27,280 bases of DNA, taken from assembly GCA_008000375.1 (NCBI GenBank), contig SMOI01000400.1, forward strand, positions 1-27,280, in the 5' to 3' direction. Origin of the DNA: Poteriospumella lacustris. Its lineage: Eukaryota > Sar > Chrysophyceae > Chromulinales > Dinobryaceae. The translations under genes were made by a program, and so were the position numbers. Position 1 is the stretch's first letter. Each line of letters starts with the position of its first letter. This document shows positions 9,484 through 18,755 of this stretch, one piece after another. The notes under the pieces are model-generated. The model saw only the letters and a list, made by a program, of their open reading frames with translations. It was not told the origin of the DNA and did not search any database.

Positions 9484-9912
9484 AGAAGCAATATCCTTGA
9501 TCTTTCACCTGCCACGATCTCCGTCTTCTGGCAAAGTGAGGTGTTATAACAGCCAATAGCTTCATATAATAATAACGGTGGAAGCCCCGTGGACTTGACT
9601 GACTTGGGACTGCTGGGAATAACCGACAGACGTGCTCTCAGTGACGGAGACACTCTTACGAACTGGGGAGAACACGAGGATGGCGAAGCAAACGATGACG
9701 ATGTTCACAATGACAGCAACATGGAACAGCAGAGACAACCAGCAGTGTTGGGATATGGGATATGGGATAGATATTGGGATAACCAGACATAGATGCCGCT
9801 TGTTGGGACAAGAAGCTTCGGCAGTTCGAATCGACTGCTGCCCGATGCCCTGTGTCCTACGCGTTAGTTGCTATTGATTGCGCTGAGAATTGTCTCACAA
9901 CTGCTGTCTGCC
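9484..9912. other. Intergenic region between divergent orphan genes
   Basis: About 430 nt, probably the two promoters and leaders. It contains the short GGGATAT tandem listed separately. No tRNA fold or further coding region is supported. Confidence 0.45.
9750..9785 (+). repeat. Short imperfect tandem of GGGATAT
   Basis: Three consecutive 7-bp units (GGGATAT, GGGATAT, GGGATAG) are followed after five bases by GGGATAA. This is simple-sequence DNA in the leader region of the acidic orphan gene. No function is implied. Confidence 0.65.
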
Positions 9913-10524
9913 ATGCCGTTGTACTTCGTATCCATCGAACCGATCTACTCACAGTCGGTCGGAAACTACGTATACTTGTGCGATAGCGAGGAAAAGGTTA
10001 CCAACTTCCGGATGCTTCTGCGAAAAGTTGGCATGAGTAGCAGAGAAGACTGGGCAATTGAAAACGGCGCCAGGAGCAGACGGCGGCCCATGTCAGATGA
10101 AAACGACACGAAGGGCGACGAAATGGAGGACGCCGATAAGGAGGAGAAGGAAGAGGAGGACGTCAATAAGGAGGAGCAAGAGAAGAAGGACGACGACGAC
10201 GAAGGCGAAGACGACGACGACGAAGACTGCAACGATGAAGGCAGTTACTCCGGTTGGAGCTTCTGCGAATCGGTGTGGTTGATCGAGGAGGAGGACATGC
10301 GGACGGGCAGGCAGACGGGTCGTTACCGAGCGAAGCGAGTCCTGCGCGAGGAATACCTGGGGTTTCGGTGGCTCAAATACAAAATGGTGCCACTGAATGG
10401 CCTCGGTTTGATGTACGACGCTCCCTGGGACGAGGAGGATATCCCGCAGCTCGACTGCGTCCACGACCACGTCGAGTGCACCCCCAACATCCCCTTCGAC
10501 ACCTTCTGCCGGATCTTTCACTGA
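9913..10524 (+). CDS. Acidic orphan protein
   Basis: Open frame of 203 residues from the ATG at 9913 (protein begins MPLYFVSIEPIYSQSVGNYV). The frame is open upstream to 9868, but without an ATG. Residues 1-45 look folded. A highly charged Glu/Asp/Lys run of about 50 residues follows (encoded about 10105-10235). The C-terminal 90 residues are again mixed and Trp/Tyr-containing (GWSFCESVWLIEEED, EEYLGFRWLKYKMVPLNGLG, then a Cys/His-containing tail). No signal peptide, no membrane segment, no recognised family. The bipartite layout of two domains joined by an acidic linker argues for a real gene rather than a chance frame. Confidence 0.6.
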   Translation: MPLYFVSIEPIYSQSVGNYVYLCDSEEKVTNFRMLLRKVGMSSREDWAIENGARSRRRPMSDENDTKGDEMEDADKEEKEEEDVNKEEQEKKDDDDEGEDDDDEDCNDEGSYSGWSFCESVWLIEEEDMRTGRQTGRYRAKRVLREEYLGFRWLKYKMVPLNGLGLMYDAPWDEEDIPQLDCVHDHVECTPNIPFDTFCRIFH

Positions 10525-11512
10525 CCCACACGCGCCAAGACAGTCTCAGGACAGGCGGTCGCCACCTCTTCGACGGGGGAAGAGAGGCATCGTGCTCTCT
10601 CTTCGCCTTTGGTGCTCGCGCCTTTTCTGCTGCAGAACGCGACGTCCTTCTTCCTCGTCACTGAGGCCCAAACGTTAGTTATTGACCCGTCCACGGTCAT
10701 TCCACCGGCTCCGCTCACGTCGTTTACGGTGAGTAAGAACATTCGTCAAAGGAAATCTTATCAACCTCGCGAGGCAGCCTAAAATCATCGAGAAAGCCGT
10801 CGAAGAACGCCCTGTCCGTCGCTGGCTCATGCCGTCCGTGGATCGTTCTTTGTGGTGGATGGTAGAACTGCGTCGCCTGCTCCTGCAGTGGCGGGGGTTC
10901 GGGTAGCGCCGATTCCTATTGCGAAGCCGGTAGCTCCGTTTTTCGGAGAAACAAGTGAAAGAAGCGCGCCCCGTGACGTCCACCACGGAAACGCAGATGG
11001 ATGTTGTCCCTCCTCATGGTGCGAGGAAGCCAACAAGACGGTCCCATCCGGTTGACTTGGACTCGTAGAGAGAGCTGCACAGAGCCGCCCAGACCCGGTC
11101 GTGACGTGCGGTGTAGGTCCCAGAACATGTAACGGGCAGTTCGCCTCACCCTCACGGATACACTTGCGTATCTTGAAGCAGTCACTGACAATGGCTTCCC
11201 TCTCTTTGTACCGCAGGTGTGAGTTAGGTGCAGTGCGGCGGTACGGTAACGGACCGCGATGGGTCTCGTCGCCATCGTGTCCTGGGAGACGGACGGACAC
11301 CCTATCCATGTGAGAGGCACTGCCAGAGAAGCGGTGGGTGCGGAAACTGTAACGCTTTTCGACCGCCGCCGGTTGAGAGCGACGCCGACGACCCGTCGCG
11401 GTTTTTGAACGTTTTCGAAGGACCCGCACAAACGGTTTGGTCAGGTGAGAGGAATAGAGTCGGTCTTAAAGGTGCAGTGTCGTTGAGTTGGTTCCTTCTC
11501 GTGAGCACTGCG
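10525..11512. other. Region without a secure gene; several short coding-like fragments
   Basis: Nearly 1 kb between the acidic orphan and the PT-rich surface protein. On the + strand short open stretches read like protein but do not join by normal introns. One is at 10526-10731 (containing SSPLVLAPFLLQNATSFFLV), ending at a GTGAGT donor-like site. One is at about 10734-10900 (NLINLARQPKIIEKAVEERP). One is at 11134-11215 (TLTDTLAYLEAVTDNGF), ending at CAG/GTGTGAGT. One is at 11259-11408 (MGLVAIVSWETDGHPIHV). Frames differ between them and stops intervene. This could be a decayed gene, an unusual intron arrangement, or chance. Two overlapping minus-strand frames here are no more convincing. Confidence 0.35.
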
Positions 11513-12439
11513 ATGAACCTGTTGCTGTTCCTGGGCCTGGTCTGTTGGCTGACGGCGGTGGTGCGCATCGACGCCATCGACCCCACCTCCGTCCCGACCT
11601 CCCATCCAACGCCGCATCCCACACCTAGTCCCACAGCGAGCCCCACGGCTAGCCCCACCGCGACTCCCTCGGAGACACCGTCTGAGACGCCCTCTGAGAC
11701 GCCGTCGGCGACTCCGTCAGAGACGCCAACAGCACCGCCCACTGCTGTCCCAACGGAAGATCCGACGGCCTCCCCTTCTGCAGCCCCAACGACAGCATCT
11801 CCATCGCTCTTCCCCACGCGTATCCCCACGCGAACGCCGACGACCTCTCCACAGCCCACCGTGCGGCCCACGCTGTCGCCCACCGCCAGCCCCACCGCCA
11901 TCCCCATCAAATACTCGAAGTCCTCGCTGGTCCTGGGCATTGGGGCGGGCACGCTGACGATCATCGTGCTGGCTGTCGCACTGGCCTTCGTCTTCTGCCT
12001 GTCCGAGGGCTGCGAGCGCAACGAGAAGAGCAGCTCCCGCATCGTCGCCTCGCTCGTCTTCGCGGCGGTGTTCCTCGCGCTGGTGCTGGCCCCGCGAGAG
12101 AACGAGTTCGAGGACCAGACGACGACCGTGACGGACGCCAATTCCGATGTAAGTGCCGCCGCTGCGCCGCGTTTCGTTCGTTCCGCGCGCGTCTGACCCA
12201 CCGTGCGCCCCGCAGCTGTACGACACCCACGTGACGACGCGCATCGCCATCGCCATCGTCACGTGTTTCTTCGCCGCCATCGCCTCCTGTGCGCTCTGCT
12301 TCGACCTGCGCGACCACCACACGGTACGTTGCGCCGCTCCTCCTTCTCTTCCTCTGCGCCTGTCGCCCTCTGACCCGCCGCTGCCGCCGCACAGCTCTCG
12401 AACATGACCTACGACGAGCGCGCCTTCTGGCAGGACTAG
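11513..12439 (+). CDS. Surface protein with Pro-Thr-rich ectodomain and three membrane segments, three exons
   Basis: Exons 11513-12148, 12216-12323 and 12395-12439, separated by introns of 67 and 71 nt, give 262 residues. Residues 1-21 are a signal peptide. Residues 23-132 are a Pro/Thr/Ser-rich region built of PT-xx-PT steps (SPTASPTASPT, then repeated SETP units), a pattern expected to be heavily O-glycosylated and extended. Predicted membrane helices lie at about 138-163, 176-193 and 221-242, the last encoded by exon 2. The short C-terminal tail ends in YDERAFWQD. Both introns fall between codons, so each exon is a modular piece. No family recognised beyond the PT-repeat style. With the signal peptide cleaved, the PT region would face the outside and the tail the cytosol (three passes). 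It could serve as a cell-coat or wall-linked protein; that role is inference. Confidence 0.82.
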
Positions 12440-12546
12440 TCCGCGCCCCGCGGCCCGCACCCCTCCCCCGTCGCTGTACATAAACAACACGCAGGTCTCT
12501 GGCCCTGCGGCCCCTTTGTATGTAAATAGAACGAACGTCGTTGCCG

Positions 12547-14387
12547 TTACAGAATGTAGTCGTGCGGGTGGTAGTACTCGGACAGCTGCCGGAAGACGTA
12601 CGTGGGCAGCTGGCTGCCGTCGTTGGTGACGTAGATGGACACGAGGTCGGGCGTGATGTGGTCGAAGGCGGGGTACAGCACCGTGACGTTGTCCTCGTGG
12701 ATCGCGTGGCGCAGGCGGTTGTCCACCATCGACATCATCGGCAGCGGCAGCGTCGAGGCGGGGCACTGCAGCTGCTGCAGCGCGATGCTTTGGTTGTGCG
12801 CGAAGAGCGGCGTGAGCGAGAACGGGCCGGAGCAGCAGACGACGGGCACGGCGAACTCCTTCGCGGCCGTCGCGACCATGCAGTGGCCGGCGGGGGCGAT
12901 CGCGCCGCCGTCCGCCATGATGGCCTGCGGGGCGAGCAGCACCTTGTTGACGCGCGCCATGATCGCGTAGATGTTCGAGTCGGGAATGACGGTCACGGCG
13001 ATGTTCGCCGAGTGTTTGCTGAGGATGTGCGCGAGGTCGTGGCCGTTGAGTGCGGCGGGCGCGTTGGGGCTGCTGCGGGAGCCCTGCACGGCACCTTCGG
13101 CGATGATCAACTGGAAGCGTCGCTTGTTGCCGGCGTGTTTGCAGAAGAGCTCGACGATCTTGCTGTAGCCGTAGGTGAGGATGGTCTCGTCCGCGTGGAT
13201 GTAGTCCGGCGCGCGCTGCGAAATCGAAGCGTACGCGTCGACCTCGGTGCTCAGCTCGTTGACCGCGGCGATGACCGCCGATTTAAGCGCGGGGAACTGT
13301 TGTTGGAAGGAATCGGCGGCGTCCTCGTCGCGCGCGTCCAAGTGGCTGAGCATCGAGTCTGGTGACACACAGCGACGGCAGCGGCGACGGCGGCGGCGGC
13401 GGCGGTGGCGAGTGAGTCAGCGGCGACGAGAGGGCGCGGCACAGCGACAGAGACGTACCGAAATGATGCGAGACTTTGAGCAGGCTGGCGTTGTGTTGGC
13501 CGCTGTTGTAGGTGGCCGACGGAGCGACGTCGACGCTGTCGCGAATGGTCACTCGCGTCGTCGACGCGGGTGTCGCGCCCGTTTCAGAAATGGTCTCGAG
13601 ACTGTGACCCGTCCCACCGCCCGCGGCGCTGTTCATATCGTTCGAATTGACCGACGAGACGGAACCGGAGCGATCCCGCTTCGACGCGAGAGTGTCGGTG
13701 AGGGAATTGCTGCGGGTCGATCGTCGCGACGAGAAGTCCTTCGACGAGCCCCGCGGGCGCTTCTCCTTCTCTTCCAGCTCCCGCACCGCACTACGCACCG
13801 CACGACAAACACAGACAGCATAAGCGACCGTCAGCAACGACGACTGTAGCGAGAGACGTACTTGAGCTGGTGCTGGTGCTCCTCGCGAATGCAGAACAGC
13901 ACACGGCGCACGACGTTGCCGATCGTCAGCTCCGTCGGCGCGGCCGTCGACAATTCGCGTCCGAACGTCCTGTACGCCACACGATGTAAGCCAAACCGTC
14001 AAGGATGTCAGCAATTGGGGGTTGAAACGTACTTGACGACGCGCATCATCTGCTCCGTCGAGCTGAACGTGTACCGCGCCAGCTGCAGCCGCACACGAGT
14101 GAGTCACATGTTCCCGGTCGCCAAACGATCACAGCCAAGCGCGTTGTGTACTTACCAGTGTTCGCAACAGCTCCAGCGTCTCCTTCGCGCACACCTGCGA
14201 GCCAGCCAGTTGTCTGTAACACACAGATCGCTCGTCAGCACCCGACGACGGCACCGGCGTCAAAGCGCACATACCGTCGCTTCAAGCGAATCATCACATT
14301 GTTGAACTCTGCCTTCACAGCGGGAAGGCCATTGAGAATCGTATATAACTCCTCAGTGGAGGGATCGCGTCCAACTAACGAGGCCAT
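12547..14387 (-). CDS. EIF2B2: eIF2B beta subunit, six exons
   Basis: Exons, in transcript order: 14275-14387, 14156-14213, 14033-14082, 13862-13969, 13459-13790, 12547-13358. Introns are 61-100 nt, all GT-AG, giving 490 residues. The N-terminal helical domain (FNNVMIRLKRRQLAGSQVCA, MMRVVKTFGRELSTAAPTEL, TIGNVVRRVLFCIREEH) and the Rossmann-like domain (TILTYGYSKIVELF, QLIIAEGA, DSNIYAIMARVNKVLLAPQAI, MADGGAIAPAGHCM) follow the eIF2B regulatory subunits. The C-terminal PAFDHITPDLVSIYVTNDG and YVFRQLSEYYHPHDYIL are typical of the beta rather than the alpha or delta subunit. eIF2B is the nucleotide-exchange factor that reloads eIF2 with GTP, the control point of translation initiation. Exon 5 encodes a Ser-rich insertion of roughly 100 residues absent from the about 350-residue animal protein. 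An in-frame ATG at 14609 would add 74 residues, but the start at 14387 fits the family. Confidence 0.93.
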
Positions 14388-14944
14388 GGCAGCGGTCTGT
14401 GGAGCGAAGTTGGCAGCGAACAAAAAGTAAGATGCGGATTCTCTCGAGCGACTGCGATCCACCGGAAGCTTCTGTTGCACCTCCAATCGTCGAGGACGTT
14501 TGTGATTGGGGGTGCCTGTCGTCGAGGATGGGCAGTTCTTCTTGTTCCTTCGGAGCAAACGAATCGCTGGCGATCGCCGCACAGCGTACAATGTACGAAA
14601 ACTATCCATACTCGACCGCTAATAATCACTTACTTCGTGAATAGTATGCGCAACCATCATGCTGTACTTAAAAGGATGTCCGATTTGCCTTTATTCGGCA
14701 TGTTCATATACAAATGAAGTACTATAGCCCCTCCACGGTGTCACGGGACCCGTTCGTCCGTTCGACGTTAGACCCGGCCACCCCACAGACGCGGCGCCAG
14801 GCTATTGACTCCCCACACCCTTGGGAAGTACTGTCAGTACTGGGACGCCAGGCCAGTAGTATCCAGTCACAGTACTGCCCAGAGAGAGTGCTGTTGTGTA
14901 CTGATAGAGCGGACGTTACACCGCACACATCGTGCGCTGTTCGC
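14388..14944. other. Intergenic region upstream of eIF2B-beta
   Basis: 557 nt between the 3' end of the secreted acidic gene and the eIF2B-beta start. The part nearest eIF2B is open in frame up to an ATG at 14609 but low in conservation-like features. At 14827-14877 there is a cluster of CAGTACTG words listed separately. No further gene seen. Confidence 0.5.
14827..14877. promoter_or_regulatory. Cluster of CAGTACTG palindromic words
   Basis: A perfect palindrome with one central base, AGTACTGTCAGTACT, occupies 14827-14841. The 8-bp self-complementary word CAGTACTG occurs at 14835-14842 and again at 14870-14877. The spacing of the two 8-mers is 35 bp. Possible binding sites for a dimeric factor; function is unproven. 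Confidence 0.3.
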
Positions 14945-16340
14945 CTATTGGTCGAATCGTGGGCGGTTTGGGCGAATACGCTGCCGTCTGCCGGACGGGG
15001 CCGACGACGACGACCGCGGGGCCTCTTCGTCGTCGTCGCTGACGGGTGCCGAGACGAACTGTTCGTGCAGCAGACGCTCCAAACGAGGCCGCATCTACAC
15101 GAGACCATTTGTTTATACCAACGTTCTTATTAATGTACGTTTGGGTCGGTGTTACCTGTTCGCTGTCTGCCTCCTCGAGGAGCGCGAAGTCGTGTGTCCC
15201 GCCGTCGGTCAGCTGCCGTCCGAAGACGATCAACGGCTACAGCGCAGTGCGAACGATTAAGCACTCTACAAACGTGTCATACTGCACAGGTGCGTCGTTT
15301 ACCTCAAGAAGTTGCAGCAGGTGGAAGTTCTGACGCTCGAACTGGAAGCTGCCCATGAGCTTCACGTCCGCCGCGTACTCCAAAATGCGGTCGGCGCGTG
15401 TATGCGCCCGCAGCAGCGATTTCACGTCCTCGTCGCTGACGGCGGCCTCCGGACTCAACGGGCCTGCGGCTTCTGGGGATTTGGCGGGAATAACGGCCAC
15501 ATCGGCGGTTGGAAGGATGCTGCCGTCGTCGCTATCCTCGTCACCGTCGCTGTTGACGCTGCCGTCGCCGTTGTGGTCGCCGTCGTCGTTGTCATCGACA
15601 GTGTGGTCGATGTGGAGGAGCGTGTCGCCCTCTTCGGCCAGCACGTCATCTTCATACGCCACCACATCTTCAAAGGACACGTCCTCTTCGCCGTCGTCAC
15701 CACTGCCGCTGTCGGTTACTGCGCTAAGGCCACTGCCACTGGTGGCCGTCTCTCGGGGAAGGTACGGGACGCTGACGTCGTCATCGTCGAATTCGCCCGC
15801 AACTGTCAGCACCACAGGCGTCCGAAGCAAGCTGATGTCATTGTCGTCGAGCTGCTCGTCGATGTACTCTAGCAACGCGTCGTATTTGGGAAAGGACTGT
15901 TCGGTGACGAAGGTCAACTCGCTGCCGTTGAAGAAGGCGATGGCCACGGGCATGTCCAGCGGGAAGCCCACACCGTACTGTATTCCGTCCATCGACGCCA
16001 TTGCGATTAGATTGCATTGAATCAGTCTCTGTCTCTCGGTGGTGTTCATTTCAAAGAAGTTGCCGATCGCAGTCGACGAAGGCGTCGGCAGGAGGAAGTC
16101 CGATGACTGCGACAATGGCACCGCGCGAGAGCGGGAGCGGGCTTGTTTCGGCCGGTCGGCATGTCGGTCGATGTTTCTCCTTGTTGTACTGGGATCGTTT
16201 ACCTTCATTACCATGGCGAGGTGTCGCCTAAACATCGACGACGGTCGAAGCCGCCCCCAGCCAGCGACGTGCTGGTGAAAGCACAGGAGGTGCAACCCAA
16301 TAGCCATCAGTTGCAACACACCTACTCTCATCCCTTTCAT
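14945..16340 (-). CDS. Secreted acidic orphan protein, four exons
   Basis: Exons 16203-16340, 15303-16106, 15156-15236 and 14945-15058 join over introns of 96, 66 and 97 nt to give 378 residues. The start at 16340 gives a hydrophobic head (MKGMRVGVLQLMAIGLHLLC) like a signal peptide; an ATG at 16331 is nearly as good. A folded-looking part (IGNFFEMNTTERQRLIQCNL, then FPLDMPVAIAFFNGSELTFV) is followed by a very Asp/Glu-rich stretch, then a helix-like DVKSLLRAHTRADRILEYAA. After the spliced junction LLE/PLIVFGRQL comes a basic Ser/Arg-rich tail ending RPRFDQ. The last two exons are supported by the same reading frame and by GT-AG sites. The 96-nt first intron is in frame and has no stop, so a longer form with 32 extra residues is possible. 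No family recognised. Confidence 0.65.
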
Positions 16341-16744
16341 ACACAAGTACAAGTACAGCCTGCTACAGATCTCGATTTCTGAACCGCTTGTGAACCAGTT
16401 GAGAAATATGTAGACCGCCCTCGTCCGTCCATGGTCAAGTTTCACTCGATCATCATGATGACGACGGCGGCAGCAGGTTGGCAACGTTTCGAAACGGGCG
16501 CTGCCGTTTCCGTTGGGAACAGGCGGCGGCTGTGTCGCAGCGACTGTTTCGCCGCTTCGTCGTCGTGGTGTCGTCGCAGCAGCGCTGCCGCCGCTGCACT
16601 GCGAGCGGCGTGGGAGCAGTTGCAATTTGCTCGAGGAATCGGATTCGATTCGCTTCATCGACAGTTTCTGTTGATTCAGCTATTCCTCGAGGCCTCAGAG
16701 TGGCTTCATTTTCCCTTCCGGTGTCTTAACGGGAGTCGTAAAGC
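16341..16744. other. Divergent promoter region of the acidic orphan and the kinase
   Basis: About 400 nt between two divergent starts. The minus-strand frame of the acidic gene stays open up to about 16658, but only as a Ser/Arg/Pro-rich stretch upstream of the signal peptide, so I treat it as leader. No other feature is seen. Confidence 0.5.
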
Positions 16745-18182
16745 ATGGGTGGCTGCAATTCTTCTACGGCTAGGCCGCATCATGCGCCGCCACAGCAACA
16801 GCCTCCTACAGCACCTGCCAAAACTGAGTCGGTAAGTCATCATTTGTTGAGCACTTGCTGTGTTCCGTCGTTTGATGGACACACAGCGTTTTCAAAACCA
16901 CTCAAGTAACTGATTGTCGCTTCTTCTTTTGCGTGTAGTCAAATGGTCAATCCGGCGGAGGGCATCATCACTCTCACAAACGCGAGAGCCACAATTCATC
17001 GAATATGCATATCGTCAATCCGGACATTAAAATTCACACAGTTGTCTCTTCTGAATTGGACTTTGACCACGAAAAGGCCATGACCATCCCTTTGGGTGAA
17101 GTGACAGACGAACAGTTACTAGCAGAAGTTGCTCGGCGCAGATTGGATTTGCACGACAAAATTACCGATGCCGTCGTTCGTGAAACGTACGAAATTGGCA
17201 AGATATTGGGCCACGGCGCATCTGGTGAGGTGCATTTGGCGATTCATCGTGTGACGGGACAACAGTTCGCATGCAAAGTCGTGAAGAAAAACTCTTCGAT
17301 GAACGATGCGCAGTCGATGTCCACGGAAATCGAAATCATGAAGCGCGTTCGCCACCGTAATGTGTGCTCCATGTACGAGCTTTACGAGACGCCAAAGTGT
17401 CTGTGGATCGTCCTGGAGCTGGTCGATGGCGGCGATCTGTATCATTTCCTCGCCCGCTCGGAGCAGTACAACGAGGTCATTGCCTCGCGCCTGATGAAGC
17501 AAATCCTCTCAGGCGTTCACTATCTGCATAGTCTCGGTGTTGTGCACCGAGATCTGAAGCTGGAAAATATTCTCCTTTCGGTAAGTGGGCCTCTGTTCCC
17601 GCCTGTCGCTGCGTCCGTGGCTTACCCCCGTCGTGCTGCCTGTAGAAAACGCCAGGAAGTGTCGGCGACATTAAGATTGCAGACTTTGGCCTGTCCGCGC
17701 TGGTTCGTATCGACGAAGATGGCTACGATCCGGAAGAAAGTGGCAAGCGAAAGCGATACAGTGCCCTCACAGACATGTGGGGAACCAAAGAATACTTCGC
17801 CCCGGAACTGATCGAGCAGGCGTACGGCCCACAAGCCGATGTGTGGGCCCTGGGCTGCGTCTTGTTTGAGATGTTGACGGGCGAGCAAGCCTTCCCCGTG
17901 CGAGAGCATGATACTGAGTCCAAGTTCTACGGCCGCATCAAGCACGGCGAGTTCAACAAGGACATCCCCGCGTGGAAGAAGATCTCCAACGAGGCGCGCG
18001 AGTTGTTGACCAACATGCTCAAGGTATCGCCTGTGGATCGCTGGTCTTCCTCCGAGTGCCTCCTCCACCCATGGATTACCGGCAAAGCACACAGCGAACG
18101 TCATCTGCAACCGTTGCAAGATGTCCAAGAGGCCATTCGTGCGCGTATCGAGCGTCGCCGTCGGAAAGCCGAAGGCAGATAA
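16745..18182 (+). CDS. CaMK-type Ser/Thr protein kinase with acylation-like N-terminus, three exons
   Basis: Exons 16745-16831, 16939-17580 and 17646-18182 (introns 107 and 65 nt) encode 421 residues. The protein begins MGGCNSST: Gly2 with Ser6-like context and Cys4 fits N-myristoylation plus palmitoylation, which would tether it to membranes. A His/Gln/Pro-rich linker follows. The kinase domain has the glycine loop GHGASGEV (120-127), Lys142 in ACKVVKK, Glu159 in helix C, HRDLKLEN (catalytic Asp234), DFG at 256-258 and GTKEYFAPE (289-297), then DVWALGCVLFEML and a C-terminal basic helix rich in Arg. All catalytic residues are present. The activation segment is long (DFG to APE about 40 residues) with a KRKR stretch. 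Overall it resembles CaMK-group kinases such as PSKH1, which is also acylated; no calmodulin site is evident. The exon 2/3 junction lies between HRDLKLENILLS and KTPGSVGDIKIADFG. Confidence 0.88.
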
Positions 18183-18722
18183 CCGTTCCCACGGTTCGTT
18201 TGTGGGACGCGCTAGATCTAAGTTTACACAGCATTAGACATTTATACTTATACACATATTCGATAGATATTATCTTATATTGTTGCTTCTGTTTTGAAGT
18301 GTTGTGAATCGAGTTCGTTGCGGTCATTGTGTGCATGCAACTGGTCTCGGCACTTGCTTTTCGGATTGAAAGATAGTAATTAACTATGCTATTGATTACC
18401 TTTATTCCCTTCGGTACGCTTCCAATGACTTGTGCTTGTGCTCTATGTGTCTTTGGCGCACCACAAGACAGTCTCCTGTGTACCATTTGGATTTGGGTAG
18501 TGTAAAACAGCATATCACAGCTTCCAATCTGATGAGCCTTTGCTTTGTCCACTTGCATCAATACTTTTGCTGTTAACATACTACTTTTTACAACACGGCG
18601 ATGAAGCAACAATATAAGATAATAACCGTCACACTGCGTTCACTGACATAAGCAGCAACGGCCTCGCAGACAAACGACATATGACTTATGACAATCGATA
18701 TATGACACACGACAATGTCGAT
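18183..18722. other. Intergenic region between the kinase and the SEC13 palindrome
   Basis: AT-rich 3' flank of the kinase gene at 18215-18300, likely holding its polyadenylation site, then sequence without a supported gene. From about 18674 it passes into degenerate GACATRYGAC-like words that lead into the left palindrome arm. Confidence 0.5.
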
Positions 18723-18755
18723 GACATATGACATGCGACATGTGACATGCGACAG
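18674..18755 (+). repeat. Degenerate 8-10-bp minisatellite (GACATRYGAC words)
   Basis: Words such as GACATATGAC, GACATGCGAC and GACATGTGAC follow one another here; GACATATGAC occurs at 18676-18685 and 18723-18732. A matching block lies at the outer edge of the right arm (about 21494-21535). The outer limit of perfect arm identity falls inside this repeat. Confidence 0.7.

Noticed and set aside
9815-9845. tRNA-like TTCGAATC loop
   Set aside because: The surrounding bases do not form the acceptor, D and anticodon stems of a tRNA.
10827-11431. Two overlapping minus-strand frames of 200 and 171 codons
   Set aside because: They overlap each other in different frames, neither shows a domain, and basic low-complexity composition suggests chance.
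12541-13365. 274-codon + frame overlapping eIF2B-beta
   Set aside because: Exact antisense of the last exon of a securely identified gene.
14388-14609. N-terminal extension of eIF2B-beta from an upstream in-frame ATG
   Set aside because: The added 74 residues are basic and unlike the family, and the next ATG gives the expected N-terminal helix.
18076-18612. 178-codon minus-strand frame downstream of the kinase
   Set aside because: It begins at a non-ATG codon, overlaps the kinase 3' end on the other strand and has no recognisable features.
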